Below are positions 8,212 to 16,707 of a DNA stretch of 64,000 nt, one piece after another. The position numbers were made by a program, and so were the translations under genes. The DNA is from Palsa-504 sp963767565 (GTDB lineage Bacteria; Actinomycetota; Actinomycetes; Streptosporangiales; Streptosporangiaceae), in assembly GCA_963767565.1 (NCBI GenBank), contig CAVYEG010000023.1, forward strand, positions 60,498 through 124,497, given 5' to 3'. Below the pieces are notes generated by a model. The model was not told the origin of the DNA and ran no database searches. It saw only the letters and a list, made by a program, of their open reading frames with translations. The first letter of the stretch is position 1, and each line of letters begins with the position of its first letter.

Positions 8212-9000
8212 GTGGTCATCAGGATCGGTACGTCGGGATGGAGTTACGATCACTGGCACCCCGAGCTGTACCCGCCGGGGCTTCCCGCCGGTGACCGGCT
8301 CGCCCGCTACGCGGCCGTCTTTCCCACCGCCGAGCTCAACAGCAGCTTCTACCGCTGGCCCAGGCCCGCGGCGTTCAGCAGCTGGCGGGATAGGCTGCCG
8401 GACGGCTTCCGGCTGTCGGTCAAGGCACCCCGCGGCCTGACCCACGCCCGCAAGCTGTCCGAGCCGGAAACGTGGCTGCAGCGCATCGAGGCGGGCTGGC
8501 ACGAGCTGGGTGATAAGCGGGCGGTGCTGCTGGTCCAGCTGCCCCCCTCGCTGCCGCGTGACGATGCCCGGCTGGCGTATTTCCTCGGGCTGGTGCCGGG
8601 CTGGATGCGGGTAGCGGTGGAGTTCCGGCACCCGAGCTGGCATGGCGAGGAGATCTTCGCGCTGCTGGCCGCGCACCAGGCCGCGTACTGCGTGCTGAGC
8701 GGGGCGAACCTGCCGTGCGTGCTGCGCGCCACCACCGACTTCGTCTACCTGCGGATGCACGGCCCGGATCAGCACCAGCTGTACGCCGGTTCCTACCCCG
8801 ACCCCGACCTGATCTGGTGGGCTGACCGGATCCGGGAATGGGACCTGGCCGGCCGCGACGTGTTCGTCTACTTCAACAACGACGGCGACGCGCACGCGGT
8901 ACGCAACGCGCGGAGCCTGCGGGCGCTGCTCGGGCCCGGCCGGGTCAGCCATCCGGCTGGGTCCGCGGCCAGTTTCAGCCGGGGTTGCCGTTGCCGGTGA
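8212..9000 (+). CDS. DUF72 family protein (YecE-like)
   Basis: A 262-residue DUF72 protein, a TIM-barrel family of unknown biochemical role. Family blocks are IRIGTSGWSYDHWHP at the start, AELNSSFYRWP near residues 39-49, FRLSVKAPRGLTH, VAVEFRHPSWH, FVYLRMHG and VFVYFNNDGDAHAVRNA near the end. The start is GTG at 8212. It lies 23 bases behind the 131-residue protein and converges with the carboxylate-amine ligase gene, overlapping its end by 26 bases. Confidence 0.9.
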   Translation: MVIRIGTSGWSYDHWHPELYPPGLPAGDRLARYAAVFPTAELNSSFYRWPRPAAFSSWRDRLPDGFRLSVKAPRGLTHARKLSEPETWLQRIEAGWHELGDKRAVLLVQLPPSLPRDDARLAYFLGLVPGWMRVAVEFRHPSWHGEEIFALLAAHQAAYCVLSGANLPCVLRATTDFVYLRMHGPDQHQLYAGSYPDPDLIWWADRIREWDLAGRDVFVYFNNDGDAHAVRNARSLRALLGPGRVSHPAGSAASFSRGCRCR

Positions 9001-10111
9001 CGGCGACCGCGCGGCGGATCACCTCGGGCAGGCTGCCGGACCGGCGGTACTCGGCCCGCTGGAAGGCCGCGCCGTTGCCCCGCGCGAGCACCCCGGCCAG
9101 CAGCTCCGTCACGATGTCCGCGTCTTCCGCGTCGGCTAGCGCGTCGCGGCAGTGGTCAAGCAGCAGGCCGGCCACCGCTGCCGCCTGCTCGGGCCGGCCG
9201 GTGACGGGGCTGAGCAGGACGTCGTCCAGGCTGGACCGGCTGGCCCGCCAGGCGGCCAGGCGCAGCAGCTCGGTCCGCGGCGGGGAAGCTGCCTGCCCCG
9301 CCCGCGCGGCCCGCGCTTCGGTCTCCACTAGCGCGCGGGCCAGCGCGGCGATCAGCACCGTGTCGTCGGCCCGCAGGCACACGTCGGCGACGCGGATCTC
9401 GATGGTCTGATAGTGCCCGGACAGGCGGGCGTCGAAATAGACCATGCCCTCGTCCAGCAGCGTGCCTGTCTGCACCATCTGCCGCACCGTCTCGTGGTAG
9501 GACTGCGCGGTCCCGAACGGCGCGGTAGGTCCCGAGGCCGGCCACCGGCCCCAGGCCTGGTAGCGGAAGCTCGCGTAGGAACTGTCCTGGCCCTGCCAGA
9601 ACGGCGAGTTCGCGCTCAGGGCCAGCAAGACGGACAGCCACGGGCCGATGCGGTCCAGGACCGCCACCCCCTCCTCGTCAGAGGAGATCCCGACGTGGAC
9701 GTGGCAGCCGCAGGTGAGCTGCTCCTGCGCGGTCAGCCCGAAGGCGTCGGCCATGCGCCGGTAACGGCTCGTGCCGACGACCTTCGGTTCGACCGGAACC
9801 GGCGAGGTGGCCAGCGCTGCGACCCTGACCCCGGCCCGCTCCGCCGCGGCCGCGGCGGCCGCCCGGCCCCGGCGGATCTCCCGGTGCAGTTCGCTCAGCG
9901 TGCGGCACGGCTCTGAGTTGGTTTCCAGCTGCTGTTGCTTCAGCTCGAGTTCCAGGGCCGCGCCGTCTCCGTCACGGCCATCCGCGCCCGCCGCCGGCGC
10001 GGCCGCCTGCCGAGCGGCAGCCAGGACGGTTTCCGCTACCGCCCGCGGCTGGCCCGTCTCGGGCTCGACGAGCAGCAGCTCCTCTTCGACGCCGACACTG
10101 CGAGCACTCAC
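8975..10111 (-). CDS. Carboxylate-amine ligase, YbdK/glutamate-cysteine ligase 2 family
   Basis: A 378-residue GCS2-type enzyme, the family of E. coli YbdK, which ligates glutamate to an amino acid with ATP. The start SVGVEEELLLVEPETGQPRAV is the characteristic N-terminus. HREIRRGR, the block LTCGCHVHVGISSDEEGV, and the Arg-containing LSGHYQTIEIRVADV are also typical. GTG at 10111 lies three bases after the stop of the molybdenum subunit, so it is the last gene of that operon. The real substrate may be neither cysteine nor glutamate. Its coupling to an aldehyde-oxidising enzyme is unusual. Confidence 0.85.
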   Translation of the reverse strand: MSARSVGVEEELLLVEPETGQPRAVAETVLAAARQAAAPAAGADGRDGDGAALELELKQQQLETNSEPCRTLSELHREIRRGRAAAAAAAERAGVRVAALATSPVPVEPKVVGTSRYRRMADAFGLTAQEQLTCGCHVHVGISSDEEGVAVLDRIGPWLSVLLALSANSPFWQGQDSSYASFRYQAWGRWPASGPTAPFGTAQSYHETVRQMVQTGTLLDEGMVYFDARLSGHYQTIEIRVADVCLRADDTVLIAALARALVETEARAARAGQAASPPRTELLRLAAWRASRSSLDDVLLSPVTGRPEQAAAVAGLLLDHCRDALADAEDADIVTELLAGVLARGNGAAFQRAEYRRSGSLPEVIRRAVAVTGNGNPG

Positions 10112-10114
10112 CTG

Positions 10115-12161
10115 TCAGCCGGCCAGGAGCTTCGCCGGGGTGATGGGCAGGTCCCTGATGCGGCGGCCGGTGGCGTGGAAGACGGCGTTGCCGATGGCGG
10201 CGGCGGTCCCGGTGATGCCGATCTCGCCGATGCCCTTGGCGCCCATCGGGTTCAGGTGCGGGTCCTGCTCGTCGATCCACACCGCGTCGATGTCCTGTAC
10301 GTCGGCGCAGGTGGCGATGTGGTACTGGGCCAGGTCCTTGCCCACGAAGGCGCCCTGGGCGGCGTCCAGGCCGGTCCGTTCCATCAGGGCCATGCCCAGC
10401 CCCATGGTCATGCCGCCGATGAACTGCGACCTGGCCAGCGTGGGGTCGATGATCCGCCCGGCGGCGAACACCCCCAGCAGGCGCGGCACCCGCACCTCAC
10501 CGGTGACCGCGTCCACGTGCACCTCGGCGAACTGGGCGCCGAACGAGTGGCGGGCGAAGGCCGAATCGGCGGCCACGTCGTCCGAGGTGTCCGCGCGGCC
10601 CGCGGTGCCCCCGCTCTTGAGCAGGTCCTGGCAGGCCATGACGACCGCCGAACCCCACGAGGCGGTGCCCATCGAGCCGCCGGCCAGGAAGGCGCGGGGC
10701 AGGTCGCTGTCGCCGAGCTCGACCCGCACCCGGTGCGGTCCGGTGCCCAGCGCGTCCGCGGCGATCTGGGTCAGGGCGGTGCGCGCGCCGGTGCCGATGT
10801 CGGCGGCGGCGATCTCGACCACGAACTCTCCGTCGCGGGCGGTCACGGTCGCCTGCGACGGCTGGCGCCGGGCCGGGTAGGTCGACGCGGCCATGCCGGT
10901 GCCGGTCAGCCAGCGTCCGTCGCGGCGGGCCCCGGGCCGCGGGTCCCGGTCCGCCCAGCCGAACCGGTCGGCCCCCGCACGCAGGCAGGCGACCAGGTTC
11001 CGGGAGCTGAACGGCAGGCCGCTGTCCGGTTCGGCCTCCGGCTCGTTCCTGATCCTCAGCTCGACCGGGTCCAGGCCGGCCGCGTAGGCCAGCTCGTCCA
11101 CGGCCGACTCCAGCGCGTACATGCCGGGGCATTCGCCCGGGGCCCGCATCCACGACGGGGCCGGCACGTTGAGCCGGGCCAGCCGGTGGCTGGTGCGCAT
11201 GGCCGGCGTGGCGTACATGACCCGGGTGCAGACGGCGGTCTGCTCGGCGAACTCGGTGCGGATCGCGGTCTGCTCGATGACGTCGTGCGCCACGGCGACC
11301 AGCCGGCCCGCGGCGTCCGCGCCCAGCGCGACGCGCTGGATGGTCGGCGTCCGGTAGCCGGTGAGCTCGAACATCTGCTGGCGGGTCAGCGCCACCTTGA
11401 CCGGGCGGGCCGCCGCGCGGGCGGCCAGCGCGGCCAGGATGGCGTGCGGCCGGGTGGTGCCCTTGGACCCGAACCCGCCGCCGACGTGCGTCGAGATGAC
11501 GCGCACCAGGCTGGGCGGCAGGCCGAGGACCGCGGCGATCGTGTCCCGGTCGGCGGAAGGTCCCTGGGTGGAGTCGAACACGATCAGGCTGCCGCGCTCG
11601 TCCCAGAGGGCCAGGGCGGCGTGCGGTTCCATCGGGTTGTTGTGCTGCACCGGGGTGGTGTAGGTGACGTCCACCCGGGCCGCCGCGCCGGCCAGCCCGG
11701 CCTCGACGTCGCCGTAGCAGGTCACCGCGGGAAAGCCCGGGTTGACCTGGTCCGGCGTGTACAGGCCGGGATGTCCGGGCCGCAGCCGCACGTCATGCGG
11801 CTCGGGGTCGCAGCTGACCCGGACCGCCTCGGCCGCCGCGCGGGCCTGCTCCAGCGTGTCGGCCACCACCGCGGCGACCAGCTGCCCGCGGTAGCTGATC
11901 TCGCGCGTGGCGAACAGGGCCAGCTCGGGGTCGCCAGGCCGACCCGAGCTCCGGCGGGTCGGTGCAGGACAGCACCGCGAGCACGCCGGGCATGGCGAGC
12001 GCGGCGCCGGCGTCGACGGCCCGGACGTGACCGCGGGCGACCGGTGCCTGCACCGGGTAGGCGTAGGCCGGGCGGGGGAGCCAGGCGCCGTTCAGCCCGG
12101 CGTACTCGTAGGCGTACTTGGCGCGGCCGGTCACCTTGTCCAGGGCTTCGACGCGGTTCAC
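10115..12161 (-). pseudogene. Molybdopterin-binding subunit of a xanthine dehydrogenase/PaoC-like enzyme, frameshifted
   Basis: The molybdenum-cofactor subunit of an aldehyde oxidase/xanthine dehydrogenase-family enzyme. Translation starts at GTG 12161 (NRVEALDKVTGRAKYAYEY) and reads correctly to SCTDPPELGS. A single extra base near 11933-11937 then throws it out of frame. The remaining frame (DPELALFATREISYRGQLVAAVVADTLEQA, then on to 10115) is otherwise complete. It includes HVGGGFGSKG, the MRAPGE active-site loop and the C-terminal GAKGIGEIGI. MRAPG rather than AYXCSFR argues against a form I CO dehydrogenase and for a YagR/PaoC-like aldehyde oxidase. The start overlaps the FAD-subunit stop. 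The break could be a real mutation or a sequencing error. Confidence 0.85.
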
Positions 12162-13141
12162 GGTGACAGCTCCTCCAGGGTGGCGGCGATGAGGTTGCGG
12201 GCCAGCGTCACCTTGTAGGCGTTGCGTTCCAGCGGCACCGCCTGACTCAGTTCCGCGTCGGCCGCCCGGGCGAACGTCTCGGCGGTGGCCGGAGCTCCCA
12301 GCACGGCCCGTTCGGCCATAAAAGCCCGCCAGGGGACGTGCGCTACTCCGCCCAGGGCCACCTGGCAGCCGACGACGTTCCCGTCGTCCGCCACGTCGAT
12401 CAGCGCGGCCACCGAGACCAGCGCGAACGCGAACGACGCGCGCTCGCGGACCTTGCGGTAGGCGGAGCTGCCGCCGGGCGGCGGCGGCAGCTCGACCGCG
12501 GTGATCAGCTCGCCGGGCTCGAGCACGGTGTCACGGTCCGGCTCGTCGCCGGGCAGGCGGTGCAGGCCGGGCAGGCCGACGACGCGGGCCCCGCCCGGGC
12601 CGACCACGTGCACCTGGGCTCCCAGCGCGGTCAGCGCGACGGCCAGGTCCGACGGGTGGGTGGCGACGCACCCGGCGGCCGAGCCCGCCGAGTGGCCCAG
12701 GATGGCCAGGTTCTCGTGCTCCCCGCCGACCGCCGGGCAGCCGGACCCCGGCCGGCGCTTGTTGCACGGCATGGTGATGTCCTGGAAGTACGGGCAGCGG
12801 GTGCGTTGCAGCAGGTTGCCGCCCACGGTGGCCATGTTGCGGATCTGCCCGGCCGCGCCGCTCAGCACGGCCCGGGCCAGCATCGGGTACCGCCGGCGGA
12901 CCAGCGGGTGCGCGCCCAGGTCGCTGTTGCGGACCGCCGCGCCTATCCGCAGCCCGCCGCCGGATTCGGTGATGTCCGCCAGCGGCAGCCGGCTGACGTC
13001 GACCAGGTGGTCGGGGGCGGCCACGCCCAGCCGCATCAGGTCGACCAGGTTGGTCCCGCCGCCCAGGTAGGCCGAGCCGGGCCGGAACTTCGCGACCGCG
13101 TCCCACGGGTCGACCGCCCGCTCGTAGCTGAACGCCTTCAC
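12158..13141 (-). CDS. FAD-binding subunit of a PaoB/YagS-like molybdenum aldehyde oxidoreductase
   Basis: A 327-residue FAD subunit of the CoxM/PaoB family. It has the FAD motif AYLGGGTNLVDLM near residues 25-37 and TVGGNLLQRTRCPYFQDI. A cysteine-rich insertion follows (C in RTRC, MPCNKRRPGSGC), which matches the extra [4Fe-4S] cluster seen in PaoB and 4-hydroxybenzoyl-CoA reductase beta. The GTG start at 13141 overlaps the upstream 2Fe-2S gene stop in GTGA, and its own stop overlaps the next GTG. It transfers electrons between the 2Fe-2S subunit and an acceptor. Confidence 0.9.
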   Translation of the reverse strand: MKAFSYERAVDPWDAVAKFRPGSAYLGGGTNLVDLMRLGVAAPDHLVDVSRLPLADITESGGGLRIGAAVRNSDLGAHPLVRRRYPMLARAVLSGAAGQIRNMATVGGNLLQRTRCPYFQDITMPCNKRRPGSGCPAVGGEHENLAILGHSAGSAAGCVATHPSDLAVALTALGAQVHVVGPGGARVVGLPGLHRLPGDEPDRDTVLEPGELITAVELPPPPGGSSAYRKVRERASFAFALVSVAALIDVADDGNVVGCQVALGGVAHVPWRAFMAERAVLGAPATAETFARAADAELSQAVPLERNAYKVTLARNLIAATLEELSP

Positions 13142-13656
13142 CGTTCCGCGCCCAAGGTGTCGATCGCGGCGATGGCCCGGACGATGTTCACGTAGGCGCC
13201 GCACCGGCACAGGTTGCCGCTCATCCGCTCGCGGATCTCGCCCGGGGTCAGCGGCGGGTCGCCGGCCAGGTCTTCGGTGATCGCGCTGGGGCCCGGCTCG
13301 CTGAGCATCCCGGCGGCCGAGCACAGCTGGCCGGGCGTGCAGTAGCCGCACTGGAACGCGTCATGGCGGATGAAGGCCTCCTGCAGCGGGTCCAGCTCGC
13401 CTGCCGGGTCGGCCGCCAGGCCCTCCACCGTGGTGACCGCGGCGCCGTCATGCGCCACCGCCAGGGCCAGGCAGGCGTTGGCCCGCCGCCCGTCGATCAG
13501 CACGGTGCACGCGCCGCACTGGCCGTGATCGCACCCCTTCTTGGACCCGGTCAGGTCCAGCCGCTCGCGGAGCAGGTCGAGCAGCGACATCCGCGGATCG
13601 ACGGTCAGCGTGCGGCTGATGCCGTTGACGTGCAGGGACAGCTCGGTCACCGGCAT
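13138..13656 (-). CDS. 2Fe-2S subunit of a PaoA/CoxS-like molybdenum aldehyde oxidoreductase
   Basis: A 172-residue two-domain ferredoxin subunit. The plant-type 2Fe-2S motif is GCDHGQCGACTVLIDG with a later Cys in ANACL. The second, helical 2Fe-2S domain has FQCGYCTPGQ and GNLCRCGAYVNIV. This layout is standard for xanthine dehydrogenase-family small subunits. No Tat signal is visible, so the enzyme is probably cytoplasmic, unlike E. coli PaoA. It follows the F420 oxidoreductase with a one-base stop/start overlap (TGATG). Confidence 0.93.
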   Translation of the reverse strand: MPVTELSLHVNGISRTLTVDPRMSLLDLLRERLDLTGSKKGCDHGQCGACTVLIDGRRANACLALAVAHDGAAVTTVEGLAADPAGELDPLQEAFIRHDAFQCGYCTPGQLCSAAGMLSEPGPSAITEDLAGDPPLTPGEIRERMSGNLCRCGAYVNIVRAIAAIDTLGAER

Positions 13657-14615
13657 CAGCCCCGCAGCTCACGCAGCCGGGGCAGCACCTGGGCCGCGTA
13701 GAACTCGAAGAAGCCCTCGAGCTCGCCGCCGACCTGGCCGATGTAGACCTCGTCGAACCCGGCCTCGGTGTAGGCGCGCACGGCGCCGAGGTGAGCGTCC
13801 GGGTCGGGCCCGCAGGGCGCGGAGATCATGTCTTCGGAGACGAGCTGCGCGACCTGGCTGAAGTGCCGCGGCAGGGGCAGCAGCTGGAGTGCCTCGCCGG
13901 GGATCTCGTCGGTCGGCCACAGCCGGTGCATCGTCTTGCGCGCCCGCGCGGCGTCCTGACCCCAGCACACCTTCAGCCCGCCCTGGACCGGCCGCTCGCC
14001 GCCGCCCGCCTCCCGGTACAGCCGGACGGCGTCCGCGTCCGGCTGCACGCTCATGAAGCCGTCGGCGATCCGCGCGGCCAGCCGGATGGCCTTGTCGCCG
14101 AAACCGGACATGAAGATGGGCGGCGGCTGGTCCGGCACCGAGTACAGCCGCGCCGTCTCGACCGTGTAATGGCTTCCGGCATGGGTGATGAGGCTGCCGC
14201 CCAGCAGCTCCCTGATCACGTGGACCGCTTCCTCGAGCATCTCCAGGCGCTCCTCGGCCGAGGGCCACTTGCCGCCCAGGACATGCTCGTTCAGCGCTTC
14301 CCCGGTGCCGACGCCGAGCGTGAACCGGCCGCCGGTCAGCAGCGCCGAGGTGGCGGCGGCCTGGGCCACCAGGGCCGGGTGCTGCCGGAGCAGCGGGCAG
14401 GTCACCGCCGTCGTGACCGGCAGGGACGTGACCTGCGATATGGCCCCGATCACCGACCACACGTAGCCGGCCTGCCCCTGCTCGTCGAGCCAGGGATGGA
14501 AATGATCAGAGATCCACAGGGCGTCGAAGCCAGCCTCTTCCGCGAGCCGGGCCTGGCGGACCAGGTCACTCGGGCCGTACTCCTCGCAGGACAGGAAATA
14601 ACCGTAACGGGTCAT
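13656..14615 (-). CDS. F420-dependent LLM-class oxidoreductase, second copy
   Basis: A 319-residue LLM-class enzyme of the same F420-dependent family as the protein at 2243-3232, with YGYFLSCEEYGPSDLVRQA, ISDHFHPWLDEQGQAGYVW and LGVGTGEALNEHVLGG. It opens the operon that continues with the three molybdenum-enzyme subunits and the YbdK-like ligase, each start overlapping or adjoining the previous stop. F420 and molybdenum-hydroxylase chemistry may therefore act on the same substrate; which one is unknown. A SigB-like promoter precedes it at 14663-14687. Confidence 0.88.
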   Translation of the reverse strand: MTRYGYFLSCEEYGPSDLVRQARLAEEAGFDALWISDHFHPWLDEQGQAGYVWSVIGAISQVTSLPVTTAVTCPLLRQHPALVAQAAATSALLTGGRFTLGVGTGEALNEHVLGGKWPSAEERLEMLEEAVHVIRELLGGSLITHAGSHYTVETARLYSVPDQPPPIFMSGFGDKAIRLAARIADGFMSVQPDADAVRLYREAGGGERPVQGGLKVCWGQDAARARKTMHRLWPTDEIPGEALQLLPLPRHFSQVAQLVSEDMISAPCGPDPDAHLGAVRAYTEAGFDEVYIGQVGGELEGFFEFYAAQVLPRLRELRG

Positions 14616-14662
14616 GAATCAGCGGTCCTTCCGCGGCGCGGCGATCTGAGCAGGCGTGCCCG

Positions 14663-14687
14663 CTACCCGGCGGGCGACCTGTTACAC
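14663..14687 (-). promoter_or_regulatory. SigB/SigF-like promoter before the F420/molybdenum oxidoreductase operon
   Basis: GTGT (14687-14684), 15 bases, GGGTAG (14668-14663) on the minus strand, 48 bases before the start at 14615. It faces the plus-strand copy at 14705-14729, making a divergent pair. Confidence 0.55.
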
Positions 14688-14704
14688 GACCCCGAGCCTC
14701 GGAA

Positions 14705-14729
14705 GTTTCGCCGGGTCTTTCCCGGGCAG
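14705..14729 (+). promoter_or_regulatory. SigB/SigF-like promoter before the DUF3040 gene
   Basis: GTTT (14705-14708), 15 bases, GGGCAG (14724-14729), ten bases before the GTG at 14739. The transcript would have almost no leader. Confidence 0.5.
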
Positions 14730-14738
14730 TCGACGGCG

Positions 14739-15143
14739 GTGAGTTTGCCGCTCAGCCAGCAACGGGTGCTGGCCAGGATAGAGAGCGACCTGCAAGGCTG
14801 CGAGCCGCGGCTGGCGTCGATGTTTTCGATCTTCACCAGGCTGACCAGGAATGAAGGAGCACCGCGAACCGAATCGCTGCCGCCCCGGCCCAGCCGCCAG
14901 CGGGCCCAGCGGATCGCCCGCACGCGGGCGATTGTCGCCCTCCCGCTCCTCGTGCTGCTGGGGATGGTCATCTACCTGGCCGTCAGTAGTTCCCCCGCGC
15001 ACGCCTGCCCGCCCGCCACCTCGCCGCACGTCACCAGCTGCCCGCCAGCATCTACGTTGCAGGATCACTCGCAGGCAGCTCCTACCGCCGGCAGCCGGTT
15101 AGCGGCGGCCTGGCCTTGCTGGACGGGCCGTCTGAGGGTTTAA
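14739..15143 (+). CDS. DUF3040 domain membrane protein
   Basis: A 134-residue protein. It begins SLPLSQQRVLARIESDLQG, the hallmark N-terminus of DUF3040 proteins, followed by a basic stretch and one membrane segment (IVALPLLVLLGMVIYLAVS, about residues 69-87), then a Pro/Cys-rich tail. The GTG at 14739 is chosen for the domain boundary; an open frame extends far upstream antisense to the oxidoreductase gene but is not coding. Function of DUF3040 is unknown. A second family member is at 45171-45482, also under a SigB-like promoter. Confidence 0.75.
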   Translation: MSLPLSQQRVLARIESDLQGCEPRLASMFSIFTRLTRNEGAPRTESLPPRPSRQRAQRIARTRAIVALPLLVLLGMVIYLAVSSSPAHACPPATSPHVTSCPPASTLQDHSQAAPTAGSRLAAAWPCWTGRLRV

Positions 15144-15162
15144 CCCGCTGCCCGTCGGGCAG
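15138..15162 (+). promoter_or_regulatory. SigB/SigF-like promoter before the MFS transporter
   Basis: GTTT (15138-15141), 15 bases, GGGCAG (15157-15162). It overlaps the end of the DUF3040 frame and lies about 50 bases before the start at 15211. CTGCCC-GTC-GGGCAG here also forms a small hairpin, so a terminator role is possible as well. Confidence 0.45.
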
Positions 15163-15210
15163 TCGCGTCGCGAATCAACGGGCGGTCAGGCGCCCGGATC
15201 GGAGGGCAGC

Positions 15211-16686
15211 ATGGGCGGCGTCCAGACGGGAACGGTAACGACTAAGGTCCCGGCGCGCCTGGACCGGCTGCCCTGGTCGCGCTGGCACTGGATGGTCGTG
15301 ATCGGCCTGGGGACCGTCTGGATCCTCGACGGCCTGGAAGTGACCATCGTCGGAAACCTCTCCGGGCAGATCAGCAAGCCGGGCAGCGGCCTGCACATCA
15401 CCCAGGGACAGATCTCCGGGTTCGGTGCCGCGACGTACGTGCTGGGCGCCTGCCTGGGCGCGCTGTTCTTCGGCTGGCTCACCGACCGGTACGGCCGCAA
15501 GAAGCTGTTCATGATCACCCTGGGCACGTACCTGGCGGCCACGGCGCTGACCGCGCTGTCGTTCGCGCCCTGGTGGTTCTTCCTGTTCCGGTTCCTGACC
15601 GGGTTCGGGATCGGCGGGGAGTACGCGGCGATCAACTCCGCCATCGACGAGCTGATCCCCAGCCGGCACCGCGGCATGATCGACATCGTCATCAACGGCA
15701 CCTACTGGGCCGGGGCGGCGGCCGGCGCGCTGCTGACCGTGCCCGCGACCAACGACCTGCCGGTCGGCGTGGGCTGGCGGCTGTGCTTCGGGCTCGGCGT
15801 CGTCCTCGGCGTGGTGGTGCTGCTGGTCCGGCGCAACGTCCCGGAGAGCCCGCGCTGGCTGTTCATCCACGGCCGGGAACGGGACGCCGAGCAACTGGTC
15901 GACGGGATCGAGCAGCGGGTGGAGCAGGAAACCGGCACTGACCTGGCCGAACCGGAGCAGTCCATCACCATCAGGCAGCGCCAGGCGATCGGGTTCATCA
16001 CCATCGCCAGGACCATGTTCAAGCAGTACCCGCGGCGCACCATCCTCGGGTTCTCGCTGTTCATCGGGCAGGCGTTCCTGTACAACGCGATCACGTTCGG
16101 GTACGCGCAGATCCTGGCCACGTTCTTCCACGTCAAGACCAACCCCGGCTACTACTTCGCGGTGATCGCCGTCGGCAACCTGCTGGGCCCGCTGCTGCTC
16201 GCCCGGCTGTTCGACACGATCGGCAGAAAGCCCATGATCGCGGGCACCTACCTGATCTCCGGGCTGCTCCTGCTGGGCACCGCGTACCTGTTCGACCGGG
16301 GCTCGCTGAACGCGACCACGATGACCGCGTGCTGGTGCGCCGTGCTGTTCTTCGCGTCGGCGGGCGCCAGTTCCGCCTACCTCACCGTCAGCGAGGTCTT
16401 CCCGCTGGAGACCCGGGCCCTGGCCATCGCGTTCTTCTACGCGATCGGGACCGGCGCGGGCGGGATCGCCGGGCCGCTGCTGTTCTCCTCCCTGGTGAGC
16501 ACGGGCAAGGTCGCGGACACGGTGGTGGCCTTCTCGGTCGGCGCCGCCCTGATGATCGCGGCCGGGATCGTGGAGATCTTCCTCGGCGTGAAGGCCGAAC
16601 GGCAGAGCCTGGAGGACATCGCCCAGCCGCTCACCGCCGCCGACGTCGATGGCCAATCAGCGCGTCAGGTACGTACTGCCACCTGA
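15211..16686 (+). CDS. MFS transporter, metabolite:H+ symporter type
   Basis: A 491-residue major facilitator protein with about twelve membrane segments. The loop-2 signature GWLTDRYGRKKLF and the loop-6 block PESPRWLFIHGRERDAEQ place it with sugar porter/metabolite:H+ symporters such as NiaP-like and aromatic-acid carriers. A second half-signature is ARLFDTIGRKPMI. The substrate cannot be deduced. It follows the DUF3040 gene with its own SigB-like promoter and ends 22 bases before the convergent topoisomerase gene. Confidence 0.9.
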   Translation: MGGVQTGTVTTKVPARLDRLPWSRWHWMVVIGLGTVWILDGLEVTIVGNLSGQISKPGSGLHITQGQISGFGAATYVLGACLGALFFGWLTDRYGRKKLFMITLGTYLAATALTALSFAPWWFFLFRFLTGFGIGGEYAAINSAIDELIPSRHRGMIDIVINGTYWAGAAAGALLTVPATNDLPVGVGWRLCFGLGVVLGVVVLLVRRNVPESPRWLFIHGRERDAEQLVDGIEQRVEQETGTDLAEPEQSITIRQRQAIGFITIARTMFKQYPRRTILGFSLFIGQAFLYNAITFGYAQILATFFHVKTNPGYYFAVIAVGNLLGPLLLARLFDTIGRKPMIAGTYLISGLLLLGTAYLFDRGSLNATTMTACWCAVLFFASAGASSAYLTVSEVFPLETRALAIAFFYAIGTGAGGIAGPLLFSSLVSTGKVADTVVAFSVGAALMIAAGIVEIFLGVKAERQSLEDIAQPLTAADVDGQSARQVRTAT

Positions 16687-16707
16687 TCGGCCGCTGCGGA
16701 GGCCGGC

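Noticed and set aside
9935..12166. 743-codon plus-strand open frame
   Set aside because: It is exactly antisense to the molybdenum-subunit and ligase genes, with Arg/Gly/His-rich, low-sense composition; long antisense frames are expected at this GC content.
10115..13656. Form I CO dehydrogenase (coxMSL)
   Set aside because: The large subunit has MRAPGE rather than AYXCSFR, and the FAD subunit has the PaoB-type 4Fe-4S insertion; an aldehyde oxidase type fits better.
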